Assembly (NCBI GenBank): GCA_020846005.1
Contig: JADLEQ010000096.1
Location: forward strand, 1 to 64,000
Reading direction: 5' to 3'
Length of the DNA stretch: 64,000 bases
From: Polyangiaceae bacterium
GTDB taxonomy: Bacteria > Myxococcota_A > Polyangia > Polyangiales > Polyangiaceae
Part shown: piece after piece, positions 30,790 to 38,500 of the stretch
How positions within the stretch are numbered: the first letter of the stretch is position 1
Layout: each line of letters begins with the position of its first letter
Position numbers and translations under genes: made by a program
Notes under the pieces: model-generated
Seen by the model: the letters and a program-made list of their open reading frames with translations, nothing else
What the model was told of the DNA's origin: nothing
Databases searched by the model: none

Positions 30790-31785
30790 CTAGCGCGGCG
30801 CGCGCGCACCGCATCCCGCGCGAGAGACGACCGACAGGCCGCCATCGAGCGCGGCCCACGCGGCCAGGTCCCCGGCGCTCGAGGCGACGACGGTGGTCCC
30901 GAGCGCGCGCGCCTCGCGGACGGCGGTCGGGGCCCCTTCCCGCCAGGACGCGGCGAGCAGGACGTCCGCCGCGGCGATCCACTCGAGCGCCTCGTCCCGC
31001 GGGACGAGCCCGCGGAGCTCGGCGGCGGGGTGCGCCGCCGCGAGCTGCGCGCGGAGCGGCCCGTCCCCGAGCACCACGACCCGCGTACCCGGCACGAGCG
31101 CGGCCGCTCTCAGCGCCACCGCCACCCGCTTCGCCTCGATGAGCCGCGCCACGATCACGACCACCCGCGCGCCCTGCGCGACGCCGAGGCGCGCCCGCGC
31201 GCCCTCCCGGCTCAGCCCGGGCGGCACCTCGAACCGCGCCGGCTCGACGCTCACCGCGCCCCGCACGTGGACAGGCGCGATCGCCACGAGCCGCGCCGCC
31301 AGGTCGGCGGACACGCAGCGGTAGCGCGCGCCTCGCCCCGCCAGCGAAGCGAACAGCCGATCCCTCGCGAACGCCGGGAGCGCGGCGACCAGCTCGACGT
31401 CGGTCCCGTGACACACCACCTCCAGCCGCCCGCGGGCGCGCGCGGCGATGGGCCACGCCGCGGGGAGCAGCCAGTGCGCCACGACCTCGTCGAGCGCGGC
31501 GCCCGAGACCGCCCGCCGCGCAGCGGCGACGAAGCGCGCCACGCCCACCGCGCGCCGGGGCGCCTCGCGAAGCCGCGCGAGGGCCCCGGGCCACCCGAAC
31601 GCGTCGCCGCTCCGCAGCCACACGATCCGGGGGTTCCCGGGCTCGACGGCGCCCCACTCGGCCGGCGCGAAGACGGTGACCTGGTCCCCCGCGCGCGCGC
31701 GGGCGCGCGCCTCCGCTGCGACGAAATGCCCCGCTGGATCGCCCGGATGTCGCGGGTACGAGGTCGTCACCAGCGCGACGCGCAC
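30790..31785 (-). CDS. Glycosyltransferase, GT4 family
   Basis: A 331-aa GT-B fold glycosyltransferase. The N-terminal half starts RVALVTTSYPRHPGDPAGHFV, the acceptor-domain strand typical of GT4 enzymes. The C-terminal half has the nucleotide-sugar binding pattern: VVIVARLIEAKRV, VVVLGDGPLRAQL, and LLAASWREGAPTAVREARALGTTVV, which contains the ExxxxxxxE-type segment with the first Glu in REGAPT. The GTG at 31785 is preferred because AAGGAG (complement of 31794-31799) lies 8 nt upstream. The GTG at 31794 overlaps the DUF971 stop but touches the ribosome binding site. Probably transfers a sugar to a cell-surface glycan; donor and acceptor unknown. Downstream of and coupled to the DUF971 gene. 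Confidence 0.85.
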   Translation of the reverse strand: MRVALVTTSYPRHPGDPAGHFVAAEARARARAGDQVTVFAPAEWGAVEPGNPRIVWLRSGDAFGWPGALARLREAPRRAVGVARFVAAARRAVSGAALDEVVAHWLLPAAWPIAARARGRLEVVCHGTDVELVAALPAFARDRLFASLAGRGARYRCVSADLAARLVAIAPVHVRGAVSVEPARFEVPPGLSREGARARLGVAQGARVVVIVARLIEAKRVAVALRAAALVPGTRVVVLGDGPLRAQLAAAHPAAELRGLVPRDEALEWIAAADVLLAASWREGAPTAVREARALGTTVVASSAGDLAAWAALDGGLSVVSRAGCGARAPR

Positions 31786-31790
31786 CGAGC

Positions 31791-32138
31791 TCACTCCTTG
31801 GGGAGCTCCCCGAGCGCGATCACTCCAGCTTCCCCGTGCTCGGCGAGCAGCGCGGCGAGCCGCCGCAGGTAGACGAACGTGTAGATCCCGGACGCGTGAC
31901 CGTCCGCCCAGGCGAGGCCGAGCGCGTAGGTGCCCACCGCCTCGACGCCGGAGAGCTCCTCGTCCCCGCCGGGGATGAAGCGGATACCGCCACCGTGGCC
32001 CTGGCAGCCGGCGCAGGGGCAGAAGCCGCGGAGGACGCGGTGCGGGAGCTCGGACCTGAGCCCGTCCGCCCACTCGACGACGAAAGTGCGCGCGCCGTGA
32101 GGTGCCCGGACGGCGCGCGGCTTCGGGACGGCATGCAT
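31791..32138 (-). CDS. DUF971 domain protein
   Basis: A 115-aa protein of the DUF971 family (PF06155), the fold also found as the N-terminal domain of gamma-butyrobetaine hydroxylase. Recognisable blocks are FVVEWADGLRSELPHRVLR, CPCAGC (probable metal-binding cysteines near residue 41) and LAWADGHASGIYTFVYLRRL. Stand-alone members are common in bacteria, often near Fe-S or heme proteins; their role is not settled. It starts at ATG 32138 and is divergent from rpsU across 127 bp. Its 3' end carries the ribosome binding site of the glycosyltransferase gene, so the two are translationally linked. Confidence 0.85.
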   Translation of the reverse strand: MHAVPKPRAVRAPHGARTFVVEWADGLRSELPHRVLRGFCPCAGCQGHGGGIRFIPGGDEELSGVEAVGTYALGLAWADGHASGIYTFVYLRRLAALLAEHGEAGVIALGELPKE

Positions 32139-32265
32139 AATGGGCTTCTAAGGCACCATCGGCGGTCGCCGCCAGCGACCCGGCGCGGCGCCCGGCCCCG
32201 GGGCTGCGGGCCGGCGGGGCGAGGCCTTGCGCACCGGGCGACCGTCTGACAAAGTGCGCGTCCCC

Positions 32266-32493
32266 GTGGCGAACCCTACCGAATCCATTCAGTGTAAGCC
32301 GCTCGAGGTCCAGGTCGGCGACAAGGGCATCGAGCGCGCGATCAAGCACCTCAAGCGGAAGATGGCCGCGGAGGGCATCCTGCGCGAGCTGAAGCGCCGC
32401 CGGCACTACATGAAGCCGAGCGTCAAGCGCCGAAAGAAGATGAGCGAGGCCGCGCGCCGTCGGCGCAAGCGCGTCCGTCCCGAGATCCTGTGA
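32266..32493 (+). CDS. rpsU: 30S ribosomal protein S21
   Basis: Small basic protein of the 30S subunit that helps initiation on mRNAs. From GTG 32266 it is 75 aa. The core matches S21: AIKHLKRKMAAEGILREL, then RRRHYMKPSVKRRKKMSEAARRRRKR with the typical basic tail. Another in-frame GTG at 32254 would add four residues. No strong Shine-Dalgarno precedes either start. In many bacteria rpsU precedes dnaG and rpoD; here it is about 22 kb downstream of them, followed instead by a PLP enzyme whose GTG overlaps the rpsU stop codon (GTGA). Confidence 0.93.
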   Translation: MANPTESIQCKPLEVQVGDKGIERAIKHLKRKMAAEGILRELKRRRHYMKPSVKRRKKMSEAARRRRKRVRPEIL

Positions 32494-33674
32494 GCCGGCC
32501 CGGCGGGTCGCCCGGCCTCTCGACGCTCGCGGTCCACGCGGGAGACGAGCGCGACTCGACCCACGCCCTCGAGGCGGGGCTGGTGCTCGCCAGCGCCTTC
32601 GACCTGGGGACGGCGGACGAGGCCGCCGCGGCGTTCCGCTTCGAGAACGATCGCCACGTCTACGGCCGTTGGGGCAACCCGACGGTCGCGGCGCTCGAGC
32701 GCAAGCTGGCCGCGCTGGAGGGGGCCGAGGCGGCCGTCGCGGCGGCGAGCGGGATGGGCGCGGTCGCCGGAGTGCTGCTCGCGTTCCTCCGCGCGGGCGA
32801 CCACGTCGTGGCGCCGCTGGCGCTGTACGGCGAGACAGCCCGGCTCCTCCGGGAGCGCCTGCCCGCGTTCGGAGTCGAGACGACGTTCGTCGACGCGACG
32901 GCGGACGGCGCCTACCTGGAGGCGCTCCGGCCGACGACGCGCGTCCTCTACGTCGAGACGCCGGCCAACCCGACGCTCGGGCTGACGGACGTGCGCGCGA
33001 TCGCGGCGCTCGGGAGGGAGCGGGGGATGATCGTGGTCGCGGACAACACGTTCGCGACCCCGCACTGCCAGCGCCCGCTCGAGCTCGGCGCGCACCTGGT
33101 GCTGCACTCGCTGACGAAGTCGCTCGGAGGCCACGGCGACGCCCTGGGGGGGGTCGTCGCGGGCGACGCCGGGCGGATCGCGACCGTCCGTGAGCAGGTC
33201 GTCAAGTCGTTCGGCGCGGTCCTCGCGCCGTTCAACGCGTTCTTGGTCGCGCGCGGGCTCCGCACGTTCGCGCTGCGCCAACGGCAGGCGTGCGCGTCGG
33301 CCCTCGAGATCGCACGCTTCCTCGAGGGGCACGCCGCGGTCGAGCGGGTCCACTACCCGGGGCTCGCCTCCCACCCTCAGCATGGGCTGGCGCAGCAGCA
33401 GATGCGCGCGTTCGGATCTCTGGTCGCGTTCGAGCTGCGCGGCGGGCGCGAGGCGGGCCGCCGGCTCGTCGAGTCCGTGCGCTGCATCTCCCACGCCGTG
33501 AGCCTCGGCGACGTGCGGTCCCTCATCACCCACCCCGCGAGCACCACGGCCTCCACGCTCCCCGCGGAGATCCGGCGACGCGCCGGCATCGCCGACGGCC
33601 TCCTCCGTCTGAGCGTCGGGATCGAGGACACGCCCGACCTCATCGACGATCTCGCGCAGGCGCTGTCGGCCTGA
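32490..33674 (+). CDS. Cys/Met-metabolism PLP enzyme (cystathionine/methionine gamma-lyase or synthase type)
   Basis: A 394-aa fold-type I PLP enzyme of the Cys/Met metabolism family. The PLP lysine is Lys210 (LHSLTKSLGGHGDALGG). Asp185 (ADNTFATP) contacts the pyridine nitrogen, the substrate/phosphate residues are in YGRWGNPT (58-65), and Tyr113 (ALYGET) stacks on the cofactor. A complete C-terminal domain (SLGDVRSLITHPAST) is present. The family includes cystathionine gamma-synthase, O-acyl-homoserine sulfhydrylase and methionine gamma-lyase; residue inspection alone does not separate them. The GTG at 32490 overlaps the rpsU stop by 4 nt, so translation is coupled to a ribosomal protein gene, an unusual pairing. 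Confidence 0.9.
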   Translation: MSRPGGSPGLSTLAVHAGDERDSTHALEAGLVLASAFDLGTADEAAAAFRFENDRHVYGRWGNPTVAALERKLAALEGAEAAVAAASGMGAVAGVLLAFLRAGDHVVAPLALYGETARLLRERLPAFGVETTFVDATADGAYLEALRPTTRVLYVETPANPTLGLTDVRAIAALGRERGMIVVADNTFATPHCQRPLELGAHLVLHSLTKSLGGHGDALGGVVAGDAGRIATVREQVVKSFGAVLAPFNAFLVARGLRTFALRQRQACASALEIARFLEGHAAVERVHYPGLASHPQHGLAQQQMRAFGSLVAFELRGGREAGRRLVESVRCISHAVSLGDVRSLITHPASTTASTLPAEIRRRAGIADGLLRLSVGIEDTPDLIDDLAQALSA

Positions 33675-33695
33675 GCGCCGCGTTCTCGCGGCGCT
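33674..33695. terminator. Strong bidirectional hairpin between convergent genes
   Basis: AGCGCCGCG at 33674-33682 and CGCGGCGCT at 33687-33695 form a perfect 9-bp GC-rich stem with a TTCT tetraloop. It begins at the last base of the PLP-enzyme stop codon and lies between two convergent genes. No T-tract follows on either strand, so it may act as a bidirectional terminator or as a 3'-end stabiliser. Confidence 0.5.
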
Positions 33696-33708
33696 CCCTC
33701 CTCGAGGC

Positions 33709-35169
33709 TCAGAGCGGGTTGTCCTCGGCGAGGCCGTGCTGCCCGGCGCGGGTCGCGCCCGGCGCCCTCCCCGGGGTCGCCGACGCGTTCACCCGAGGGC
33801 CCGCGCCCTTCGACGACGCCGCCGGGATCGCGCCGCTCACCGAGGCCGCGCCCGTCACCCCGGCGCCCGCGGAGGCAGCGGCAGATCCGACCGGCGCGAC
33901 GGCCACCTCGGGGGACGCGACGGCCCCGACCTCGACCAGGACGGCGCTGGACGCCGCCGCGGCGGACGCTGCCGCCGAGCCGGACGGGGCGATCGAGCCG
34001 CCGTCCGTTCCCGACCCGCGCGACGCGAGCGCGACCAGCGCCGCCGACAGCGCGATCACCGCCGCGCCGATCGCGAGCGGCACGACGCGGCGCGGCGCCG
34101 CGGGCTCGACACCAGCGGCTGCGGTGGGCACCGCGACGCTCGCGGCCGCGTGCGTCGTGGCGGCTAGCTCGCCCCCCCCCGCGCCGCCGAGCGAGGGCGC
34201 GGCGGGCGCGGCGCGCACGACCACCGGCGCGGCAGTGGCGGGCGCGGTCCCGGGCGTCCCCTGCGCCACCGTCGCACCGAGCAGGTCGCGGCTCGACCAC
34301 CCCTCGGCGCCGCGCTCCAGCGCCCGGAGGGCCTCGCCGAGCGCCGTCGCCGTCGGGAAGCGGTCCTCACGCCGGGGCGCCATCGCGCGCGCGATCACGG
34401 CGTCGACTCCTGACGGGAGCTCGGGCACGAGCTCCGTCGCTGGAGTGTATCGCCCCTCGTGGATGAGCACGCTCAGGTGAGGCAGCGACTCCGCGACGAA
34501 GGGCCGCCGACCGGTGATGCACTCGTAGAGCACGACGCCGAGCGCGTAGACGTCGGCCTGGGGCGCCACGGTCGCGTCGCCGCGGACCTGCTCCGGCGGC
34601 ATGTAGAAGGGTGTGCCGAGCGTGGAGCCCTCCTGGGTGAGGGCATGATCCCCGGTCAGCGCGGGATCGAACTTCGAGATCCCGAAATCGAGGATCTTGA
34701 CGAACGGCTCCTCGGTGGCGCCGGTGAGGAACAGGTTGTCCGGCTTCAGATCCCGGTGGACGATCCCGGCGGCGTGGGCCGCCTCGAGCCCTTCGCACGC
34801 CTGCTGCAGGAGGCGGGCCGCCTCCGGGAGCGCGAGCCGCCCGCGCTCCCGGAGCAGCTCGGTCAGCGAGCGCCCCCGCAAGAGCTCCATCACGAGGTAC
34901 GGCTCGCCCGAGTCCAGCCGACCGGCGTCGAAGGACTCGACGATGTGCGGGTTGCCGATGCGCCCCGCGGCGGACGCCTCGCGGAGGAACCGCGCGACGA
35001 TGGCGGGGATCCGCGCCATGTCCCCATGCAGGAGCTTCAGCGCTCGCCGGTGCTTCGTGTACTCGTGCTCCACCTCGTAGACGGCCCCCATGCCGCCCGC
35101 GCCGAGGAGCCGGACGACGCGCAGCTTGCCGGCGAGCACGTCACCTTCCTTCGGCAGGGCGCTCGACAT
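33709..35169 (-). CDS. Membrane Ser/Thr protein kinase with Ala/Ser-rich C-terminal tail
   Basis: A 486-aa eukaryote-like (PknB/Hanks-type) kinase. Key residues are all present: glycine loop GAGGMG (23-28), Lys45 (ALKL), Glu64 (REAS), HRDLKPDN from His138, DFG at 161-163, and the APE-like PPEQ. The kinase domain spans about 14-275. An Ala/Pro-rich segment follows, then one transmembrane helix near 360-380 (PLAIGAAVIALSAALVALA), and a roughly 100-residue Ala/Ser/Val-rich tail facing the periplasm without an identifiable sensor domain. ATG at 35169 chosen; an ATG at 35178 adds three residues. It lies 32 bp downstream of a diguanylate cyclase gene on the same strand, so the two signalling proteins may be co-expressed. 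Confidence 0.92.
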   Translation of the reverse strand: MSSALPKEGDVLAGKLRVVRLLGAGGMGAVYEVEHEYTKHRRALKLLHGDMARIPAIVARFLREASAAGRIGNPHIVESFDAGRLDSGEPYLVMELLRGRSLTELLRERGRLALPEAARLLQQACEGLEAAHAAGIVHRDLKPDNLFLTGATEEPFVKILDFGISKFDPALTGDHALTQEGSTLGTPFYMPPEQVRGDATVAPQADVYALGVVLYECITGRRPFVAESLPHLSVLIHEGRYTPATELVPELPSGVDAVIARAMAPRREDRFPTATALGEALRALERGAEGWSSRDLLGATVAQGTPGTAPATAAPVVVRAAPAAPSLGGAGGGELAATTHAAASVAVPTAAAGVEPAAPRRVVPLAIGAAVIALSAALVALASRGSGTDGGSIAPSGSAAASAAAASSAVLVEVGAVASPEVAVAPVGSAAASAGAGVTGAASVSGAIPAASSKGAGPRVNASATPGRAPGATRAGQHGLAEDNPL

Positions 35170-35201
35170 CGCGTGCATGGTAGCGCCCGCCGGTGCGGGC
35201 G

Positions 35202-36047
35202 TCAGCGCGCAGCCGCTCCACCGCGCCCGGCACCGCCCGCGCCGTCGCGCGCCGGTGAGCCGCTGCGGGCAGCGTCGACCTCGGCGTCTGGCGCCACGAC
35301 GACGCGGTTCCTGCCGGCGGCCTTGGCCTCGTAGAGCGCGCGATCCGCGGCCGCGCAGAGCGCCTCGGCGCGGGGCGCGGACTCTCGCGCGCCGGGTGGC
35401 ACGCCGGCTACGCCGATCGACACGCTCATCCGATGGTCGCCGCCGAGCGATCCGTCGACGGCGGCCCGGATGCGCTCGGCGAGCGCGGCCGCGCTCGCCG
35501 CCGGTGTCCCGGGGACCAGCACCGCGAGCTCGTCCCCGCCGTAGCGCGCCGGGACGTCCGCGACGCGACACGTCGCCCGGAGCGCCGCAGCCACACGATC
35601 GAGCGCCGCGTCGCCCAGCGCGTGCCCACCGCGATCGTTGATCAGCTTCAGGTGGTCTACGTCGACCAGGAGGAGCGCGAGCGGCACGCCCTGCCGCCGC
35701 GCGCGCGAGAGCTCGTGTTCGAGCCGCTGGGCGAGGTAGCGGCGGTTCCACAGCCCGGTCAGCGCGTCGCGCAGAGCGCCGTCGCGCAGCGAGTCGTCCT
35801 TGCGGCCGAGCCGCCACCCGAGCCACACGAGCACAGCGAGCGTCGATGCGGTCACGTACGCGTAGTCGCCCGCGTGCGCGGCCAGTTCGGCGGCGATCCA
35901 CGCGGGCGCGGGCAGAGCACCGTCGCGGAGCGCGTGGAGCGCGAGCAGCCCGCCCGGCGCGCCGAACGCCAGCACGGCCCCGATGAGCGGGTACGCGCGG
36001 CTCCGCGGGAGCGCACGCCAGCGCGACGACCAGACCTCGTTGGCCAC
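35202..36047 (-). CDS. Membrane diguanylate cyclase (GGDEF domain)
   Basis: A 281-aa protein predicted to make cyclic di-GMP. Two N-terminal membrane segments (about 20-40 and 62-80) are followed by a GGDEF domain with DALTGLWNRRYL, LLVDVDHLKLIND (metal-binding Asp129/Asp131), and the active-site loop GGDEL at 170-174, a variant found in active cyclases. An RxxD inhibitory site (Arg161-Val-Ala-Asp164) lies five residues upstream, so product inhibition is likely. The C-terminal tail is Gly/Ala-rich. No separate sensory domain is seen apart from the membrane hairpin. ATG at 36047. Upstream of the Ser/Thr kinase gene and divergent from a small lipoprotein gene. Confidence 0.92.
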   Translation of the reverse strand: MANEVWSSRWRALPRSRAYPLIGAVLAFGAPGGLLALHALRDGALPAPAWIAAELAAHAGDYAYVTASTLAVLVWLGWRLGRKDDSLRDGALRDALTGLWNRRYLAQRLEHELSRARRQGVPLALLLVDVDHLKLINDRGGHALGDAALDRVAAALRATCRVADVPARYGGDELAVLVPGTPAASAAALAERIRAAVDGSLGGDHRMSVSIGVAGVPPGARESAPRAEALCAAADRALYEAKAAGRNRVVVAPDAEVDAARSGSPARDGAGGAGRGGAAAR

Positions 36048-36226
36048 TTCCGCTCGAGCCTACCGCGGATGACTCTCGCGGCCGCGCCGTGCCGCGCGGG
36101 TCGGACGGCGCTGCGCAAGCGGTGCACCCCGGCGCGCGCCGGGCGAATCGGGTGCGGAGCGCGCACCGCAGGAGGCGCGCAACGGAGCCCGCGGCTCCGG
36201 GCACGGCGCGTGCAGTGGGGTCGAGC

Positions 36227-36640
36227 ATGATGCGTCTCTCGGCGTCGCTGATCCTCTTGGCCGCGCTCGGCGGGCCCGGCTGCGCGTCCGGCGTGGCCAG
36301 TGGTCCGCCGGCCGCCGCGACGGTGCCCGTCGAGACGCTGGACGGACAGGTCGTGGGCGCGGACGCCGTGGCCCCCGGCGACCGGCTCGCCGCGAGCGCC
36401 CGCGTGACGGTCCGCGCCGGGGATCGGTCGGTCCGCGTCGAGCTGGCGCCGGGCTGGGTGCTCGACGAGCGCGGGCTCCGCCTCGGCGAGGGCGATCCGG
36501 TCCTCCTCCGCGGGCGGCGGGTGGGGACGACCTTCCAGGCGTGGGAGGTGACGAAGTCCGGACGCACCGTGCGCCTCCGAGACGAGCAGGGAGCTCCGAC
36601 CTGGCCCGCCACGCCACCGGCGGGTGACGCGGGGCGCTGA
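36227..36640 (+). CDS. Small putative lipoprotein
   Basis: A 137-aa protein, not recognised. The N-terminus MMRLSASLILLAALGGPGC is a signal sequence ending at Cys19, with a weak lipobox (GPGC). The mature part is a compact beta-rich sequence (VRAGDRSVRVELAPGWVLDERGL, DPVLLRGRRVG) that may resemble an OB-like or SH3-like fold, but this is a guess. ATG at 36227; a second ATG follows immediately. It is divergent from the diguanylate cyclase gene across a 179-bp region that must hold both promoters. The 108 bp downstream lead to the TPP-enzyme gene. Confidence 0.6.
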   Translation: MMRLSASLILLAALGGPGCASGVASGPPAAATVPVETLDGQVVGADAVAPGDRLAASARVTVRAGDRSVRVELAPGWVLDERGLRLGEGDPVLLRGRRVGTTFQAWEVTKSGRTVRLRDEQGAPTWPATPPAGDAGR

Positions 36641-36737
36641 GCCGCGCAGCGCCCTCCCGCGCCTCCGCGCGACCACGACACCCGGGGCGTCCTGGGGTAG
36701 CGTGCGGCCTCGCTCCGGAGCGCTCCGCTCCCGGGTC

Positions 36738-36743
36738 AGGAGG
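36738..36743 (+). promoter_or_regulatory. Strong ribosome binding site for the TPP-enzyme gene
   Basis: AGGAGG lies 5 nt before the GTG at 36749, one of the few perfect Shine-Dalgarno sequences in the window. It fixes that start and suggests high translation of the operon. Confidence 0.75.
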
Positions 36744-36748
36744 CGATC

Positions 36749-38500
36749 GTGCGACAGGTACTCGGCGGTGAGATGGTGGCGGCGATGTTGGCCGCCGAGG
36801 GCGTGGAGAAGGTCTTCGGCATCGTGGATGGCACGTACCTGGGCCTCTACGCGAGCTTCGAGAAGTACGGCATCGAGCTCGTCTCGCCCCGTCACGAGAC
36901 CTGCGCAGCGCACATGGCAGGGGCGTACGCGCGGCTCACGGGGCGCCTCGGGGTGTGCATCGCGAGCAACGGGCCGGGCGTCGCCAACATCCTCCCGGGC
37001 GTCGCCGTCGAGAACGGCGAGGGGCACCGAGTGCTCCTGCTCACGAGCTGCCGACGCCAGGGCATCGCCTACCCGGACCGCGGCGGGACGTTCCAGTACT
37101 TCGATCAGGTCGCCGTGACCCGCCCGATGACGAAGTGGAGCGGCGCCGCGCCCAGCTTCGAGCGGATCCCGGAGCTCCTCCGCCGAGCCTTCCGCATCTC
37201 GTACCGCGGGCGGCCGGGCGTCGTGCACGTCGACCTGCCGGAGAACGTGCTGAACGGCACCTTCCAGACGAGCGAGCCGCTCGATCGCGCCCCGGCGACG
37301 TACCGGCGAACGGAGCCGCTCGGGGCTTCGGCCGCCGAGGTGTCGCGGCTCGCCGACCTGCTCCTCGGCGCCGCGCGTCCGCTGCTCCACGCCGGCACGG
37401 GCGTGGTCCACGCGCTCGCGTTCGACGAGCTGGCGCGCGTGGCCGAGCTGCTGGAGGCGCCGGTGAGCACGAGCTGGGGCGGTCGCGGCTCGCTCCCGGA
37501 GACCCATCCGCTCGCTCTACCCACGAACGCGCTCGAGGCGGTCCAGCACGCCCGCGCGAACGCCGACTTCGTCCTCGTGCTCGGGTCACGCCTCGGCGAG
37601 ACGGACTTCTGGGGCAAGGCGCCCTACTGGGGGAAGCGGGACGAGCAGCGCTTCGCCTTCGTCGACTCCGACGAGGAGTCGCTCGGGCTGAACCGCGCGG
37701 CCGAGGCGTGCGTGCTCGCCGACTGCCGCGCTCTACTCTCCGCGCTCGCCGACGAGCTCGCGCGCCGCGGCGGGCGCGGACCGTCCGAGGCGCGCCGGGC
37801 GTGGCTGGCGAGCGTGACCGAGCTCCGCGCCGGGGCCGGCGCCACCCTCGACGCCGCGCTCGAGTACCGGGGCGCGCCGATGGCGCCGGCTCACGTGCCC
37901 AGCACGCTCCGGCGACTCCTGCCCGACGACGCGATCGTCGTCGCGGACGGCGGCAACACCGCGGTGTGGACGCAGTTCTTCCACCAGGTGCGGCGCCCCA
38001 ACACGTTCCTCGCGACGTTCAAGTTCGGGATGCTGGGCGCGGGGATCGGGCAGGCCCTCGGCGCGAAGCTCGCCCTCCCCGACCGGCGCGTCGTGTGCGT
38101 GATCGGGGACGGCGCCATGGGCTTCCACGCTCAGGAGCTGGAGACGGCCGTGCGACATCGCCTCGCGGTCACCTTCGTGGTGCTCTGCGACCGGCAGTGG
38201 GGCATGGTGAAGCTCACGCAGCAGATCGGGCTCGGGACGATGCGCGAGGTCATCGGTTCCCCGCGGGAGGGCACGATCAACACCGACTTCGCGGAGATCC
38301 GGTTCGACGACCTCGCGCGAAGCATGGGAGCGCACGGGGCGCGGGTCGCCTCCCCGGACGATCTCGAGAAGACCCTGCGCGAGGCGATCGATCACGACGG
38401 CCCCTCGGTCGTTCATGTCGACGTGGACCCAGGGATGCACCTCTGGGCGCCCGGGCTGCAGCTCTTCAAGGACATGCACCAGGAGCCGGCGGGCGGATGA
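36749..38500 (+). CDS. Thiamine-pyrophosphate-dependent enzyme, acetolactate-synthase-like
   Basis: A 583-aa TPP enzyme with the three-domain layout of the acetolactate synthase/pyruvate oxidase/oxalyl-CoA decarboxylase group. The cofactor-activating Glu50 is in SPRHETCAAHMAGAYAR. The diphosphate/Mg motif starts GDGAMG at 453-458, but the usual terminal NN is Cys480-Asp481 (VLCDRQWGMV), so Asp481 may replace the metal-binding Asn. This variant, with KLTQQIGLG after it, argues against a canonical branched-chain acetolactate synthase, as does the lack of an adjacent ilvN-like regulatory gene. First gene of a coupled trio; its stop overlaps the next start (ATGA). Substrate unknown. Confidence 0.88.
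   Translation: MRQVLGGEMVAAMLAAEGVEKVFGIVDGTYLGLYASFEKYGIELVSPRHETCAAHMAGAYARLTGRLGVCIASNGPGVANILPGVAVENGEGHRVLLLTSCRRQGIAYPDRGGTFQYFDQVAVTRPMTKWSGAAPSFERIPELLRRAFRISYRGRPGVVHVDLPENVLNGTFQTSEPLDRAPATYRRTEPLGASAAEVSRLADLLLGAARPLLHAGTGVVHALAFDELARVAELLEAPVSTSWGGRGSLPETHPLALPTNALEAVQHARANADFVLVLGSRLGETDFWGKAPYWGKRDEQRFAFVDSDEESLGLNRAAEACVLADCRALLSALADELARRGGRGPSEARRAWLASVTELRAGAGATLDAALEYRGAPMAPAHVPSTLRRLLPDDAIVVADGGNTAVWTQFFHQVRRPNTFLATFKFGMLGAGIGQALGAKLALPDRRVVCVIGDGAMGFHAQELETAVRHRLAVTFVVLCDRQWGMVKLTQQIGLGTMREVIGSPREGTINTDFAEIRFDDLARSMGAHGARVASPDDLEKTLREAIDHDGPSVVHVDVDPGMHLWAPGLQLFKDMHQEPAGG

Noticed and set aside
31786-31794. GTG at 31794 as glycosyltransferase start
   Set aside because: The ribosome binding site AAGGAG touches this codon, while the GTG at 31785 has normal spacing and matches the family start.
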